Origin: Flammulina velutipes
Lineage: Eukaryota > Basidiomycota > Agaricomycetes > Agaricales > Physalacriaceae
Direction of reading: 5' to 3'
Assembly (NCBI GenBank): GCA_011800155.1
Contig: CM022374.1
Location: forward strand, 2,899,595 to 2,963,594
DNA: 64,000 nucleotides
The translations under genes were made by a program, and so were the position numbers. Shown piece after piece: positions 33,540 through 44,934 of this stretch. Each line of letters opens with the position of its first letter. Position 1 is the first letter of the stretch. The notes beneath the pieces were generated by a model, which had not been told where the DNA came from, did not search any database, and saw nothing but the letters and a program-made list of their open reading frames with translations.

Positions 33540-34200
33540 CAAGATCACGCCAAGAAGAGAAGCGTTTCATGGGAGAGTGAGTCATGCTGAATCTATTGGC
33601 CAAGTGACGTAGCTCGACAGCTACTCTCTCCAAGAGATTGTTCGCAAGAATGTACTATCGAACGCCACACCTGTGCCGCACGCGTACCTTGCACAGCTTT
33701 AGAGCTAGTTTTCGCAAACAGAGTCCTTGTAGGACGGGGTACATTGAAACGTGCGATTAACGGCGCGAGGCAAGAAAGATAGGCAGGCAGGCATCGCGAC
33801 TGCGGGAAAATGCCAAGTATCGAAGCATGAAGGCGCTTATTTCCTCCAGGTTTCTCCGAATGCCAGCGTGGGCGGGGGGATTCGGAAGTAGCTGAACGTT
33901 ACTCTCAAGTACCTTGGCCAGGTTCAAGCAGTGCAAGAAGAGAGTGGACGATAGATTTCGGAGGACGAGAATCACCGTCTAGCAAGGAGGCAGACACGTT
34001 GCGATTGCTTGATGGTTGAGAGTGACGTATCGCGAGCTAACGCCTCTGGACGTCGAGATATGACAGAGATAATCAAGCTGCCAGGATTAATTCTCAGAAG
34101 TGCTAAGTATCCAGCTTCCAGAGACGCTAGGAGATGGTCGCAAGCAAGAGGAAAATTGATGACGTAATTTGCCGACGGCACTTTTCTGCCCTCTTCATCC
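33540..34200. other. Intergenic, no supportable gene
   Basis: Two minus-strand open stretches (34181-33972 and 33975-33757) overlap in different frames and would need a frame change to join. They also run into the promoter of the mitochondrial gene. I do not support a gene here. Confidence 0.5.
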
Positions 34201-34208
34201 TCTCCGCC

Positions 34209-34990
34209 ATGTTGACGCGTCTGGCATTTTCTTCCCGGCCTTCTATCCTCCGAGCTGGCTCAAGATCTTTATTCTCGACGTTAACCACCTCGCTTCCTCG
34301 GACGCGCTTTGTTCCACTGCAGTACCAGCAAATTTGGCGACGACCCGCTCCATGGCATCCCAGGACGTACTCGACACTACAGCCGCCAGTGCAAGACCCG
34401 TCAAGACCGGATATCTACTATCACCTGCTTTCTTCCTCTGCGTCTCCCACTCCTAGATTTGCCATATCCTTCTTGGACACGTATCAGGGCGATGATGAAG
34501 TTGTAGGATGGCTGCCAGCTGCAGCAGGGGAAGGAGGCGAGGCTGGCTTGAATGACTTTGTCGAGAATCGTACGTCTTTCTCCCCTCATAGTGTGCTACC
34601 TACGGAAAGCTTCCTAGCCACCTTTCGACGCATTTTACACGAAGCGATACGCGACGCGTTGACTCGAGGGCTGGACGACATACACAAAAACGGGGCTCTG
34701 CAGCTGCAGAATGGATGGATGCATATACACGACGACCGCAACATCCCGCCACTGGGTCGAATAGGCGACCCGGATGATATCATCGCGACTGTGCTCGTGG
34801 AAGACGGCGAGGTGAGCTACGTGCCTTAGGCTCTACGTTCAGATAGCTCATTACCCTCCTCACAAAGATCAAAGTGGAAACGTACCAACCTATGCCCGCG
34901 TATAGAGTTTGCACGACTGACGGCGTGACGAAGCTAACGGACGGCTTGACCAAGCGGCTGACTGAGCTTTTACTGGAGACGAGGAGGTAG
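34209..34990 (+). CDS. Conserved fungal mitochondrial protein, function unknown
   Basis: There are two exons, 34209-34811 and 34868-34990, with a 56-nt intron that keeps frame; 241 residues. The N-terminal 50 residues are rich in Arg and Ser, lack acids and look like a mitochondrial presequence. The body has R-F-A-I-S-F-L-D-T, a G-W-L-P motif, D-F-V-E-N and a C-terminal segment with P-P-L-G-R-I-G-D-P-D-D-I-I-A followed by Y-Q-P-M-P-A-Y-R-V-C-T. I have the impression of a conserved fungal family with a G-R-I-x-x-x-D-D-I pattern, but I cannot name it. Matrix location is inferred from the presequence. Confidence 0.75.
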
Positions 34991-35248
34991 GCTATTGTAC
35001 TCCCTATAGTGTGCAATGCATTATCGTTCATGTCACTATGAGCCTCTTCATCATGTACAACTACCACCCTGACCAAAGATTCTTGGCTTCTCCATAAGCA
35101 GGGTAACGTATCATTCTATGCGCACCATGGTCTTTGTATCTTGCTCTTTTGATCTTTGGACAGATCTGAACAGGTTTGCGCTTCAGATGACAAACACTTT
35201 GTTCAAGCCTTGTCTATTAAAGCCGTCCAGAATTTCAGGAATCGTTCA

Positions 35249-36491
35249 ATGCATCGCCGGCTTTTACCTCTTCCCGTCGAGATCCTAGACGAAATTGTCT
35301 CCCATTCTGGGGATGACCAACAGATACTGCGATCCTTACGCGCTTCGAGCTATGCGTTGTCGAGCTATGCCACTCCCAAAGTCTTCAGACGTCTCTTTAT
35401 CAGGCAGGGCATGGATGATTCTACCTGCGCGTCTATCCGAGCGTTACTCCTGTCGAATTCCCCTGTGCTCGCGCATGTGAAGGAAGTCGAATTCATAGTC
35501 GGGGGTTTTGATGATTATAGCGAGGAGGAAATCACAATCTTTCATGGAGCTGTTATGGATAGTGAGTGCTCAGTGGACACCATTGATGCCAAATGGTATG
35601 CTAACGGCTGCGCAAGTCCCCTGGGGACATTACTACGACCTAGAAGGACTATGGCCACTCATCGGGAGGATCGTCACTATTCAGTCCGTTTTTATCGACC
35701 TGCGCTCTATCGGCGTTGACCGGGATTGGGGTGGTTATATGCAGCTCGGTTCCCAGAACGTGTTTCTCATGGGCGTGGCGCACTTCCCGACGGGCCAGAT
35801 AAAGTCGCTGGAAATCTACAACTTCGTTGCATACCCCTTATCCATCTTCAACTGGTTAACATCTTCCCTCATTGGCCTCGAGAACTTCCGTCTCAGGAAC
35901 TTTTATGGGGATTTGGAGGAAGGTTGCCTTTGGTTCGGCGATATGTTCGCGCAAAAATTCTTTTCCTCTGTCGCACCCACGTTGACGTCTCTCACTATAC
36001 AACCTTCCTATGAACTCATCGACAATACATTCTGGGAGTGCTTCTTCCCTCGTCTTGAGACCCTTTCTGTTACTAGTGGGCTCACCATGGTGGAGGAACC
36101 TCGAAAAATCATTCGCACTTGGGACGCATTCCTTCTCAAACATAAGGTTACACTCCGATCGCTGACTCTCGTCAATTGCTTCGCTTTTGCCAAGGAGGGT
36201 ACCGTGAAACCGAGAGTCACGATTGGAAGCATATGGAGGATGCTGAGAAGGGAACTGTTGATGCTTGTGGCGTTGGACATACTGTATGATCGTCACAAGA
36301 CTCCGGCGGTTCAGTTCCCGTATTCGATGCCCAAAGACCATCAGTCGTACTATATCGATCTCGATTGTTCGCTCTCGAAGCTTCGCCTATTGGATATAGA
36401 AGAGGATGGTGTAGAGCTGGAGGCATGGGTGGGGGATGTTGTTAAGAGGAGGCGGATGGCGGCTAGAGCTATTCTCCACCGTGTAGCGTAG
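35249..36491 (+). CDS. F-box-like protein
   Basis: Exons 35249-35561 and 35617-36491 join in frame with a 55-nt intron, giving 395 residues. The N-terminus has the F-box-like L-P-L-P-V-E-I-L-D-E-I-V-S pattern. The rest is a leucine-rich, repeat-like body typical of the large Agaricomycete F-box family (for example L-T-S-L-T-I-Q, L-E-T-L-S-V, L-R-S-L-T-L, L-R-L-L-D-I). Such proteins are expected to act as substrate receptors in SCF ubiquitin ligases; the target is unknown. The start was set at ATG 35249 because it directly precedes the F-box pattern; the frame upstream has no ATG. Confidence 0.7.
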
Positions 36492-36629
36492 CGCTCTCGA
36501 GGTACGACTTTAAACCTACCAGGCTCTCTGCTTAATCATGTAAATATACAAAGAATTTGACTGTATGAAAGTAAGCAATTAAGCAGCGGAGGATTCTCGG
36601 TATTTGCCGATCATGCTTTGACCGGGACG

Positions 36630-39600
36630 ATGACGACCAAGCGCGACCATCTCTTTCCCGCCACGTCCATCGGGCGCTCGGGAACTTTGGCGCGGACACC
36701 GTCCAGCGAGTCGCTAACGGCGCATCCATTGCTGTCGCCTGGTTCTTCACCATCTTCTATTGCACTTGATACGACCCAAGGCCAGCGATATGTCCCGTAT
36801 ACGCCTCGACAAAGGGCAACTGCAGCGAGCACGGGAACGGTCAATGTCAGCTCGAGCCCTAGCAGCTCGGGTGGCGACGCGACGAGCAGGTTGCAGATGA
36901 TGAATCTCAAGTCGGCTGCACAGGGCATTGGACTGGATGCCGGATCGGTTGGCTGGGCCATCCTGGAGAAGCTCGTTGAAGGTCCTGGAGACGAATGGGT
37001 CGAGATTTGGAATGTAATAACAACGCATAAGGTGAGCTCTCTTTCCCTCGTAGGTGGGCGCAAGTCGACAATCACTTATAGGCGACATTGCTGCTGCCAC
37101 TGGAACCGCTTCCCTCCAATGAAGCGATATCTGCCGACTTTGTGAAGGACCATATCGCTCTATGCGATGGCGCAGCACGCAAGAACGCGCCGATTGTCAC
37201 GCTCAGTGGTCTGCGAGGTATTCTCAACGAGTAAGTCGCTTGTCCTCCTCCAGGAGATTCTATTCATCTTTACTAGCACAACGTTCACCCTACAATCATC
37301 CATCTATCCCGGCTCCAAGATATTTCAAGACATTTTAAACCCGTCCACGCGTTCTAGCACGTTGGCAAACCTAGCGCCTCTGCCTATCCCTTCGACAGTT
37401 CCTACAGCACATCCTTATCCCGCATTCGATGTCCCTTCACATACAACATCGTTACCTGTCCCACCACGCTCCAAGCCAGCTCTTCCCCATCGACCAGTAT
37501 TGTCACCGACTGCCAGCTCTCGCCTCGCAAATCCTTTTGCGTCGCTTTTCGGTGGCAGTGGGCACAAAAGCACTCCCTCTACGAGCTCCGTCAATTCCAC
37601 CAACTCTGCCGAGGATCCACTCAACCCTTCTTCAACAACGACAAAGACAGATCCTGTGCCGATCCCCGCATTCACCATATCCCGGCGAATCGTATTCGAC
37701 GACGTTTGCAAAGATGTACTCAGGACGATCAAATCAAGCGTGGCAGACGCCTTGGAGGACTGTCCAAAGTGGCTTCTCAACCGGACGCAGGTGTTCGCAG
37801 AGTCGTTCCATCCTTTCGTCAAGACGGCGCAGGGGAAGGATTTCTTGGTTCATGAGATAGATTTAGGTGCGGATCCGATTACGGATATGGTGCAGGAATT
37901 CTACTACGGCATCGAGGAGGAGCTGGAGATACGATCACGGAAGACGGAGAAGGACGACAGTGAGGTAGAGCTGGCTGAGAATTTGGGAAAATGGGTCGGG
38001 ACAATAGAGAGGACACTATGTCAGCTATTTTATGATCGGTATGCCGTTCATTTTGACTTCTTGGATGCGGCTGACATGCCATCAGGCTGCTTCATCCTCT
38101 ACCTTCGGACGACTTGGACCATGACGAGGCGTTGTCCTCGAGGATCGCTGCACTTAACATGTTAGATTTAACTTTAGAGCATCTCGACATCATCTTTAAT
38201 GGAGATGACGCGGAGCGCCAAGAACTGGATACATTGGTGAAGAATTGCGGAGGCTGTAAGTGTTCTGTTATATTCGGTTTGCTGTACTCAACTGGCCTTT
38301 TACAGTACTTACTCAACTTGAAACGAAGCATACACCCGGGGAGAAAGCTACCTTACTTGTCGAGTGCCATAAAGTCATAGTTGGTGCGTTTCAACCAGTA
38401 GATGCCAATGACATGGTACTGATTGACAACCAGATGGCCTTACGCGGCTACCGCCAATCCGCCTCAAGACCGATAGTGACCCTCCGCCGAAAGGGGAGGT
38501 AGCGTTGGAAGAGAAAAGCCCAGTGCCGACGATCATCGAACCCCTTCCCGAATACCTCGCGCATGACGGGGAGAAGACACTCGAGCCAGAAAGTCAGAAC
38601 GACGAGAGGAAAGGGACACCAGTGTCGCTCGACGTCCTTTTTCCGTTGCTCATCTTCTCGGTCGTCATCGCCAATCCACCGCATCTAGTATCGCATGTCC
38701 TGTATACGCAACGCTTACGAAGCAAGTACGAAGGTGGTGGCGAGGAGAGCTATTGTATCGTGAACTTTATGGCTGTCGTCGAGTTTCTCGAGAGTGTTGA
38801 TCTCGGAGGTTTGGGCTTGGGCGGGAAGGCTGGCTCTGTCAAGTAAGTGTCCAGGCGCTCTTTTTTGGCTTATTGCTGATGTTCTCCATTTAGTACGAAG
38901 GATTTGACGCCTATTCCTGTTCCACCGAGTCCACCAGCTGTTGGGCGAGAGAGGAGCCTGAGTACAAGCAGTGCGTTGAGGGATCGCGTCGAGCAGGTTA
39001 CAGGTTCTGCCAACAAGGTATTGACCGGAGTGGTGGATTCTGTCTCGTTGATTCGTTCCTTGCTGCCAAATGCAACGAATCCGATGACGCCAGCAATGGA
39101 CAGCCTGCAGGGCACCGCTCCTTGGAATGCTGTCCCCAGACCGGGCTTCGGTATCTTGCGACGGGACAGTGTATTCTCCATCAAGAGTATGTTGCCAGGG
39201 TCGACGAAGGCAGGGGATGGTGAGGAGATGTTGGATGTGTCGCGACCAGTTAGTCGTGCTGGTGCGTCGACATATGGGAGTGATATGGAGGATGTCAAGG
39301 AGGACGAGGACGGCGGCACGGACGATAGCGGGAGTGATAGTAGTGATGAGGATGAAGAGGAGGAAGGAGGAGGGAGGGATGCGCGAAGCATTCGAAGCTT
39401 TGAGAGCATGATGAGCCGTAGTCGGAGGGAGAGGAACAAGGCCAAGGCGCAGCCAAGGAAGAGCCTATCGGATCGTCTTAGCGGGATCACTGGTGGGAGG
39501 AAGGTTCGTTGCCATGTCTTCTGGGCTTTTCACGAGCGATGCTAATGCAGTGATACCTGTAGTCGTCACCGTCGTCATCGACTGGTAGACTGGCACCGCC

Positions 39601-39724
39601 CAACAAACGGTTCTTGGAATGTTCAGCGGACGAACTACGGTTGGGAGAGGTGGCGGAATTATTGAAGGAGTACAGAAGAGTCGTGGATGCGCTGAGGAAT
39701 GCGGGAGGTTTTAGAGAACCTTAG
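36630..39724 (+). CDS. VPS9-domain protein (Rab5-type GEF)
   Basis: The gene has several short introns (near 37032, 37231, 38039, 38253 and 38380, before the domain; near 38844 and 39503 after it). The VPS9 core is clear at about 38610-38810: D-V-L-F-P-L-L-I-F-S-V-V-I-A-N-P-P-H-L-V-S-H and E-E-S-Y-C-I-V-N-F-M-A-V-V-E-F-L-E. VPS9 domains activate Rab5/Vps21 GTPases in endosome traffic. The N-terminal part is Ser/Pro-rich and contains helical blocks around D-V-C-K-D-V-L. The C-terminal part is low-complexity and acidic (about 39290-39370), then basic, ending with a short helix and TAG at 39722-39724. Fragments of this 3' end have been copied twice downstream together with the kinase-like genes. 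The start at 36630 is the first ATG of the frame. Confidence 0.85.
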
Positions 39725-39893
39725 CGGCCGTGTAGATGACAAGCTGATGTCAAGCCACCGCCACCGCAAGATGGTGTCTGGACTAGCGGTGCCCGCAAGA
39801 CTTGCTATACAGTTGGGCTACCTGTTCGAATCCATATTTAATAGCGTTGACTTTCCCCAAAGCTATCACCAAGAGCTGGCCTCGCAAACGCGT

Positions 39894-40984
39894 ATGTTTT
39901 TCCCCACCATTACTATCTTCTCGTTACTAGCTTTGGGGGTGGTCGATGCTCGTGCAGCCCCATATCCTTCCAAGGACATTGCTCGAAGGGAGAAAATTAA
40001 AACGCCCTTTGGCGGCAAGGATCGCGACATCGAGCCCTTACCAGAGGCTTACCAGCCAGATGATGGTCACGGCGTGATCTATGCTATCAGCCAAGGCTAC
40101 GAGGATCCTAATGCAAACAACTCCCTCGTCCCGGCCGTTGTAATCATTTTCTCCAGGCCAGACAAAGACAAGAATGGAGGTGAAACGGATGCGCGGCAAA
40201 AGCAAGACAGACTCGTTCGTCAGACGGGGAAGAATGCGGAACAGGTGCGTTGGGGTTCAAACGTTTTGTACCTCGGACTAACGCCTTACAGGCCGGACAA
40301 TTTCTCTTTTACGAGAACACCAACGAGCAATACTTGTTTCTCGTCTTGCGTAACCCTCAGAAAGATTTCCCCACGAGCGGGAGTTCGGAGCTCAAGATGT
40401 TTCACCAACTATATATCGATGACAAGAATATGAATGTGACGGAGAAGCTAACGAAAGCGCGCGAGCTTGGACACGCTGAATTGTTAAGGCTTGCCAGAGA
40501 AAAGAAGAGGGTGTGAGTGTTGGCGTCGTTCTATCATGGATCTAACCGAACAAACCGTTCACAGACGCCACAGGTATGGTATTAAAACTGCCATGATGGA
40601 CTCTGGCTTCACCCGGATAGTTTTCTTCGACTGGGAACCTGAGACAATAAACAGTGGGCTGTTCGGATTTTCCACAGTCCGAGAAGGTGTCGTAGAAATT
40701 TCCAGGCAAGACGAATCGCAGGAGACAACGGACTACGAGGCCTCGCTAAAGGCGGACAACAACAAGGGGTTCACCCTGTCAGATCTGAACGACCTTCTGA
40801 AGACAAGGATGCAGACTTTGCGACCGTGAGTCCCTGCTTGATCTCCACGTCTTGACTTCGAAGTTGACTCAGCTCTAGGAACGACTCAGCGGCTCTGAAA
40901 GCCGAGTTAGAAGCGGCGGCTAAGAAGAAGGCTGAGGAAGACGCCAAAAATTCTCAAAGAAAGCGAAGCGGGCGTCTACTCTGA
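39894..40984 (+). CDS. Secreted pseudokinase-like protein (family gene D)
   Basis: Exons 39894-40244, 40292-40512, 40565-40825 and 40879-40984 join in frame (312 residues). A signal peptide ending A-R-A-A-P is followed by an A-R-R pair, a probable Kex2 site. The lysine block of genes A-C is replaced (V-V-I-I-F-S), the hinge-like block is Y-L-F-L-V-L-R-N-P, and the family motif is E-L-K-M-F-H-Q-L-Y. The loop equivalent reads R-H-R-Y-G-I-K-T-A-M-M-D: the catalytic Asp position is Arg and the Asn position is Thr. The DFG equivalent is F-F-D-W-E-P. The tail is an alanine/lysine-rich helix ending in basic residues. With lysine, Asp and Asn changed it should not be an active kinase if the fold assignment is right. 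Its promoter abuts the VPS9 gene stop. Confidence 0.72.
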
Positions 40985-41369
40985 ACTCGAGGATAATGCA
41001 TGGTCCATCTACTATTTCTAATTTATCGTTCTTTGTGTTGAGTACCGAACGTATCAAGAGATAATATACTTCTCGAGATACCATATTCGTTTAGCAGTAA
41101 TAGTGTTCCATAACTTGCATAATTCAGCACCTTTACAACTCCTCGAAGTGATGACACAGCCGCGGGAGCGCCCAGACAAATGCGGAAAGAACTCGAATAC
41201 AACAATGGTACATTTTTATGGTCTAAAGTGACATGAATTACACTGCGAGGGTTGAATGCGGCCAAACAACAGTGGCCCAACACGGCGAGATCCCCTAGTG
41301 TGGGATTGAGATGGAGGGTTTATGGGATTGACAGAAGCGCGATGATGATTTTTTGGGATGATAGCGTGA

Positions 41370-41760
41370 TTGATGGTACTATGTAGTGACGAGGACGAAG
41401 TGGAGGAGGGAGGGAAGCATCTGAACAATCCCAGGAGTGAGAGGAGAAACGTCAAGACACAGCCGAGGATCACCACCATCATCTCGGATCGCATCAGTGG
41501 GATTACTGGTATTCGGGAGTTCGTTGCGATACGTTTTTGGCTTTCCACGATCGTTGCTGATGGGGTGATATCTGTAGTCTCCGCCATCGTAGACAACTAG
41601 TAAGATCGCAACGGCTAGCAAACGATTCTTTGGGTGTTATATGGACGAACCGAAAATAGTAGAGCTAGAGGCGGAATAATTGAAGGAGTAGTCTGCAGAA
41701 TGGTTGTTGATGGGTTGAGAATTCTCTGGGAACTTGAACAAACGTACAGTTTACACTAAA
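41370..41760 (+). pseudogene. Fragment of the VPS9 gene 3' end (copy 1)
   Basis: From about 41370 the sequence aligns with the VPS9 gene from about 39345: the acidic run, the R-x-S-x-R-I-S-G-I-T-G block, the splice donor, the last intron and part of the last exon. Stops and substitutions interrupt it, including TAG where the donor exon should join. It lies directly upstream of family gene E and shows that the duplicated unit began inside the VPS9 gene. Confidence 0.8.
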
Positions 41761-41992
41761 GTTTGATCACCGGCGGTAACCCAGCGCTAAGGAGACGATT
41801 TAGACCTTATTCGACATAGCTATATGGCGGTTGGGCTCGCCGCCACAGTAGCTTGACGACTTGTCTTCAAGGTGTAGCTATCCAAAGTACTCGTGTATGT
41901 GGTGACAGTGGGCTATGTCCTCCGGTTCTGGCATATATTATATGGCTACCGAATCTCAAAAATATCACCAAGAGCTGGCCTCGAAAACGCCC

Positions 41993-43095
41993 ATGTTTTT
42001 CCCCACCATTACTGTCTTCTCGTTCCTAGCTTTGGGAGTTGTCACTGCTCGTGCGGCGCCCCATCCTGTCAAGAACCTTTCTCGGCGAGCGACCGTCTTC
42101 ACGTTTGGCGGCAAGGAGCGTCAGGTCGGTCTGCTATCGGATGCTTACCAGGTATACAAGGAGTCGGGCGGGAGATCGTATGCTATCAGCGCAGGATACG
42201 AAGATCCTAGTGCAGGGAATAGCCTCGTTCCCGCAGTTTTGGTTAGCTTCAGGCGGCCAGAAAAAGCCGACGACGGTACTGAACCGCAGGCACGAGTGAC
42301 ACAAAACAAACGTGTTAATCAGATGAAAGCCTACGCGACACTGGTGCGTTAAGAAAAGAGTGTCTGGTATCTGAACTGACCGATCCCTCGTAGGCTGGAC
42401 AATTTCTAGCCCTTGATAACACAAACGACAAACGCTTGAACCTCGTGTTGCGGAACCCCCAGAAAAATTTCCCTACAAACGGGAGTTCGGAACTCAAGAT
42501 GTTCCACGAACTATATTTGGCTGATCAAAGTATGAATACCACGGAGAAGCTAACAAGGGCGCGCGAATTGGGACACATTGAGTTGATGAGGCTTGCCAAA
42601 GAAAAGCAGATTCTGTATGTCCTCGCTGACATTTCCAATGCAGTATCTGACCGACAAAACACTTCGCAGGTACAATGATTACGGTATCAAATCTGCCCTG
42701 ATAGACTCTGGCTTCACCAGGATAGTTTTCTTCGACTGGGCACCCGAATGGACAACCACCGGGTTATTGGGGGTGACGAAACCTGGTATCGCAGAACTTC
42801 CCCGACAAGAAGAATCACAATCAATAACGGACTATGAGGCTTTGCTAAAGAAAGATAACAAGGGTTTTTCCTTCTCAGATTTGAATGCTATTTTGGTGTC
42901 GGAGGACCAGTCCTTACGAGAGTGAGTGTTGTTCGGAGTATTGAGAATTAACTGCGAAACTGACTCCACTCTAGTGCCGATGAGGCTGCTTTCAAAGTTG
43001 AGCGTGCGGCGGCAGATGCGGCTCAGAAGAAGGCTCAGGAAGACGCCCAAAACGAAACTCAGCCTGTGGCAAAGCGATACAGACGCTCATTATGA
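41993..43095 (+). CDS. Secreted pseudokinase-like protein (family gene E)
   Basis: Exons 41993-42343, 42394-42614, 42670-42921 and 42975-43095 (351, 221, 252 and 121 nt; 314 residues). Exons 1 and 2 have exactly the same lengths as in genes D and F. A signal peptide ends A-R-A-A-P and a N-L-S-R-R Kex2-like site follows. The lysine block reads A-V-L-V-S-F, so no Lys. The family motif is E-L-K-M-F-H-E-L-Y. The loop equivalent is Y-N-D-Y-G-I-K-S-A-L-I-D: the Asp is kept but Asn is Ser. The DFG equivalent is F-F-D-W-A-P. The C-terminus has a K-R pair just before Y-R-R-S-L and the stop, a possible second processing site. The start was chosen at the ATG before the hydrophobic core; an upstream in-frame start is possible but would bury the signal peptide. 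Confidence 0.72.
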
Positions 43096-43254
43096 GTTTG
43101 CAGGGATCGTGGATTAATGCACGATTTCTCTACTATTTCTACTTTATTTCCCTCTATATAGAACACTGTTAACCGTATCGTTGGATATTATCCTACATCA
43201 ATATTGCTGTGCATTCTAATTCCGGCGGGTCTACAGTTTCCTCGCGAACGTCGT

Positions 43255-43600
43255 TTAGATGAAGGGTTGAGCACGAGTCGCAGCAGGAGGAAGAAGGATA
43301 AATCATCACGTCAAGAAATCGAGGAGGAGCCTATCGGGTCCTATCAGTAGGATTTCCTGGCAATGGTAGTAGGAAGTTCGTTGCTATACGCTTTTGGTTT
43401 TCCACGATCGTTGCTGATGGAGTGACGCCTGTAGTCTTCGCCTCGGAGTCGGCTTGTAGGTTCGCAACGGCTAATAAGCGTCTAGTATTTGAGCGACCAA
43501 CTGAAGCTAGGAGCGGTGGCGGAATTATTGAAGGAATACGGAAGGGTTACCGACGGGTTAAGGAATTCGAGGGATTTCACGGAATTTGGGCAAACATATA
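43255..43600 (+). pseudogene. Fragment of the VPS9 gene 3' end (copy 2)
   Basis: This is a second, more degraded copy of the VPS9 gene end, lying upstream of family gene F. It shares with copy 1 the block around the last donor site (about 43378-43440) and also preserves the last-exon stretch coding for the final helix (G-V-A-E-L-L-K-E-Y equivalent at about 43509-43545). Copy 1 and copy 2 further share about 150 bp of promoter-side sequence not found upstream of gene D, so E and F derive from a later duplication of one another. Confidence 0.78.
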
Positions 43601-43840
43601 GTTTGTACTAGGATGTGATCACCGGAGGTAAATCAGTGCTAAGGAGACGATCGTGACCTTCGACGTAGCTATATTGACGGTTGGGCTAGCCGCCACAATA
43701 TGTTGACGACTATCCTCAAGGTGTCTTTATCCATAGTAATCGTCCATGTGACGACAGTGGGCTGTGTCCAGTGATTCTTGTATATCATATGAAGACCGAA
43801 TCTCAAAAGCTATCTCCAAGAGCTGGCCTCGAAAACGCCC

Positions 43841-44930
43841 ATGTTTTTCCGCACCATTAGTACTGTCTTCTCGTTCATAGCTTTGGGAGTTGTCGCTGCT
43901 CGGGCGGCGCCCTATCCTGTCGGGAACCTTTCTCGTAGGAGCACTTTAACGTTCGGCGGCAAGGAACGCCAGGTCGGTCCCCTATCGGACGCTTACCAGG
44001 TGTACAAGGACCAGGGAGGGAAATCGTATGCCATCAGCGCAGGATACGAAGATACCAGTGCAGGCAATACCCCCGTTCCCGCGGTTCTAGTTAGCTTCGA
44101 GCGGCCAGAGAAAGCTGATGATGGCACCGAACCGGAGGCACGACAGGCTCAAAACAAACGTGTTTCTCAGATTAAGGCCTATGCAACAGCGGTGCGTTCA
44201 CAAAAGACTGTTTGGTATCTGACTTGACGTTTCCTTTGACAGGCTAAACAATTTCTGGCTTATGATAACTCAAACGACGAGTACTTGTTTCTCGTGTTGC
44301 GAAACCCGGAGAAAGATTTCCCTACCAGCGGGAGTTCGCCACTTAAGATGTTTCACCAGCTTTACAATGAAGATACAAGTATGAATGTTACGGCGAAGTT
44401 GTTGGAAGCACGCGAATTGGGGCACCTTGAATTGATGAGGCTTGCCAATGAAAATAAGATAATGTAAGCTTTCTTCGTTAACCTTTGGACGGAGTGTCCG
44501 AGCTAAAAAAAATTCTTTACAGGTACAACAATTACGGCATTAAATCTGCCCTAATGGACTCCGGATTCACCAGAATCGCTTTCTTCGACTGGAAACCCCA
44601 GATTTCAAAAGCGAAACCTGGTATCGTTGAGATTTCCCGACAAGATGAATCTACAGAAACAACGGAATATGAAGCTATGTTGAAGAAAGATAATAAAGGG
44701 TTTACCATATCAGATTTAAAGAAGCTTCTGGCCTACGAGAACGAGTCCTTGCGAGAGTGAGTGTTTCTTTGCGTTCAGGACATTGACTGGGACACTGATT
44801 GTTTTATAGAGCCGATAAGGCTGCTTGGAAAGTTGAGTACGAGGCGGCCAAGGCGGCCCAAAGGAAGGCTACGGAAGACGCTCAACACCAAGCTCAACCT
44901 GTGACCAAGCGAAACAAACGCCTGTCGTGA
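43841..44930 (+). CDS. Secreted pseudokinase-like protein (family gene F)
   Basis: Exons 43841-44191, 44243-44463, 44523-44756 and 44810-44930 (308 residues). A signal peptide ends A-R-A-A-P and a N-L-S-R-R site follows. The lysine block is A-V-L-V-S-F. The family motif is L-K-M-F-H-Q-L-Y. The loop equivalent is Y-N-N-Y-G-I-K-S-A-L-M-D: Asn in the catalytic Asp position and Ser in the Asn position. The DFG equivalent is F-F-D-W-K-P. The third exon is 18 nt shorter than in gene E, in the linker after the F-D-W block. The tail is Ala/Lys/Gln-rich and ends after a K-R pair. It is the third unit of the tandem array. Confidence 0.72.
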
Positions 44931-44934
44931 ATTG

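Noticed and set aside
33757..34181. Two overlapping minus-strand frames upstream of the mitochondrial gene
   Set aside because: Different frames, stop at the overlap, no splice sites joining them, and they lie in the promoter region.
36611..37178. Minus-strand frames opposite the first VPS9-gene exon
   Set aside because: Shadow of a coding exon; no start context, splice pattern or domain.
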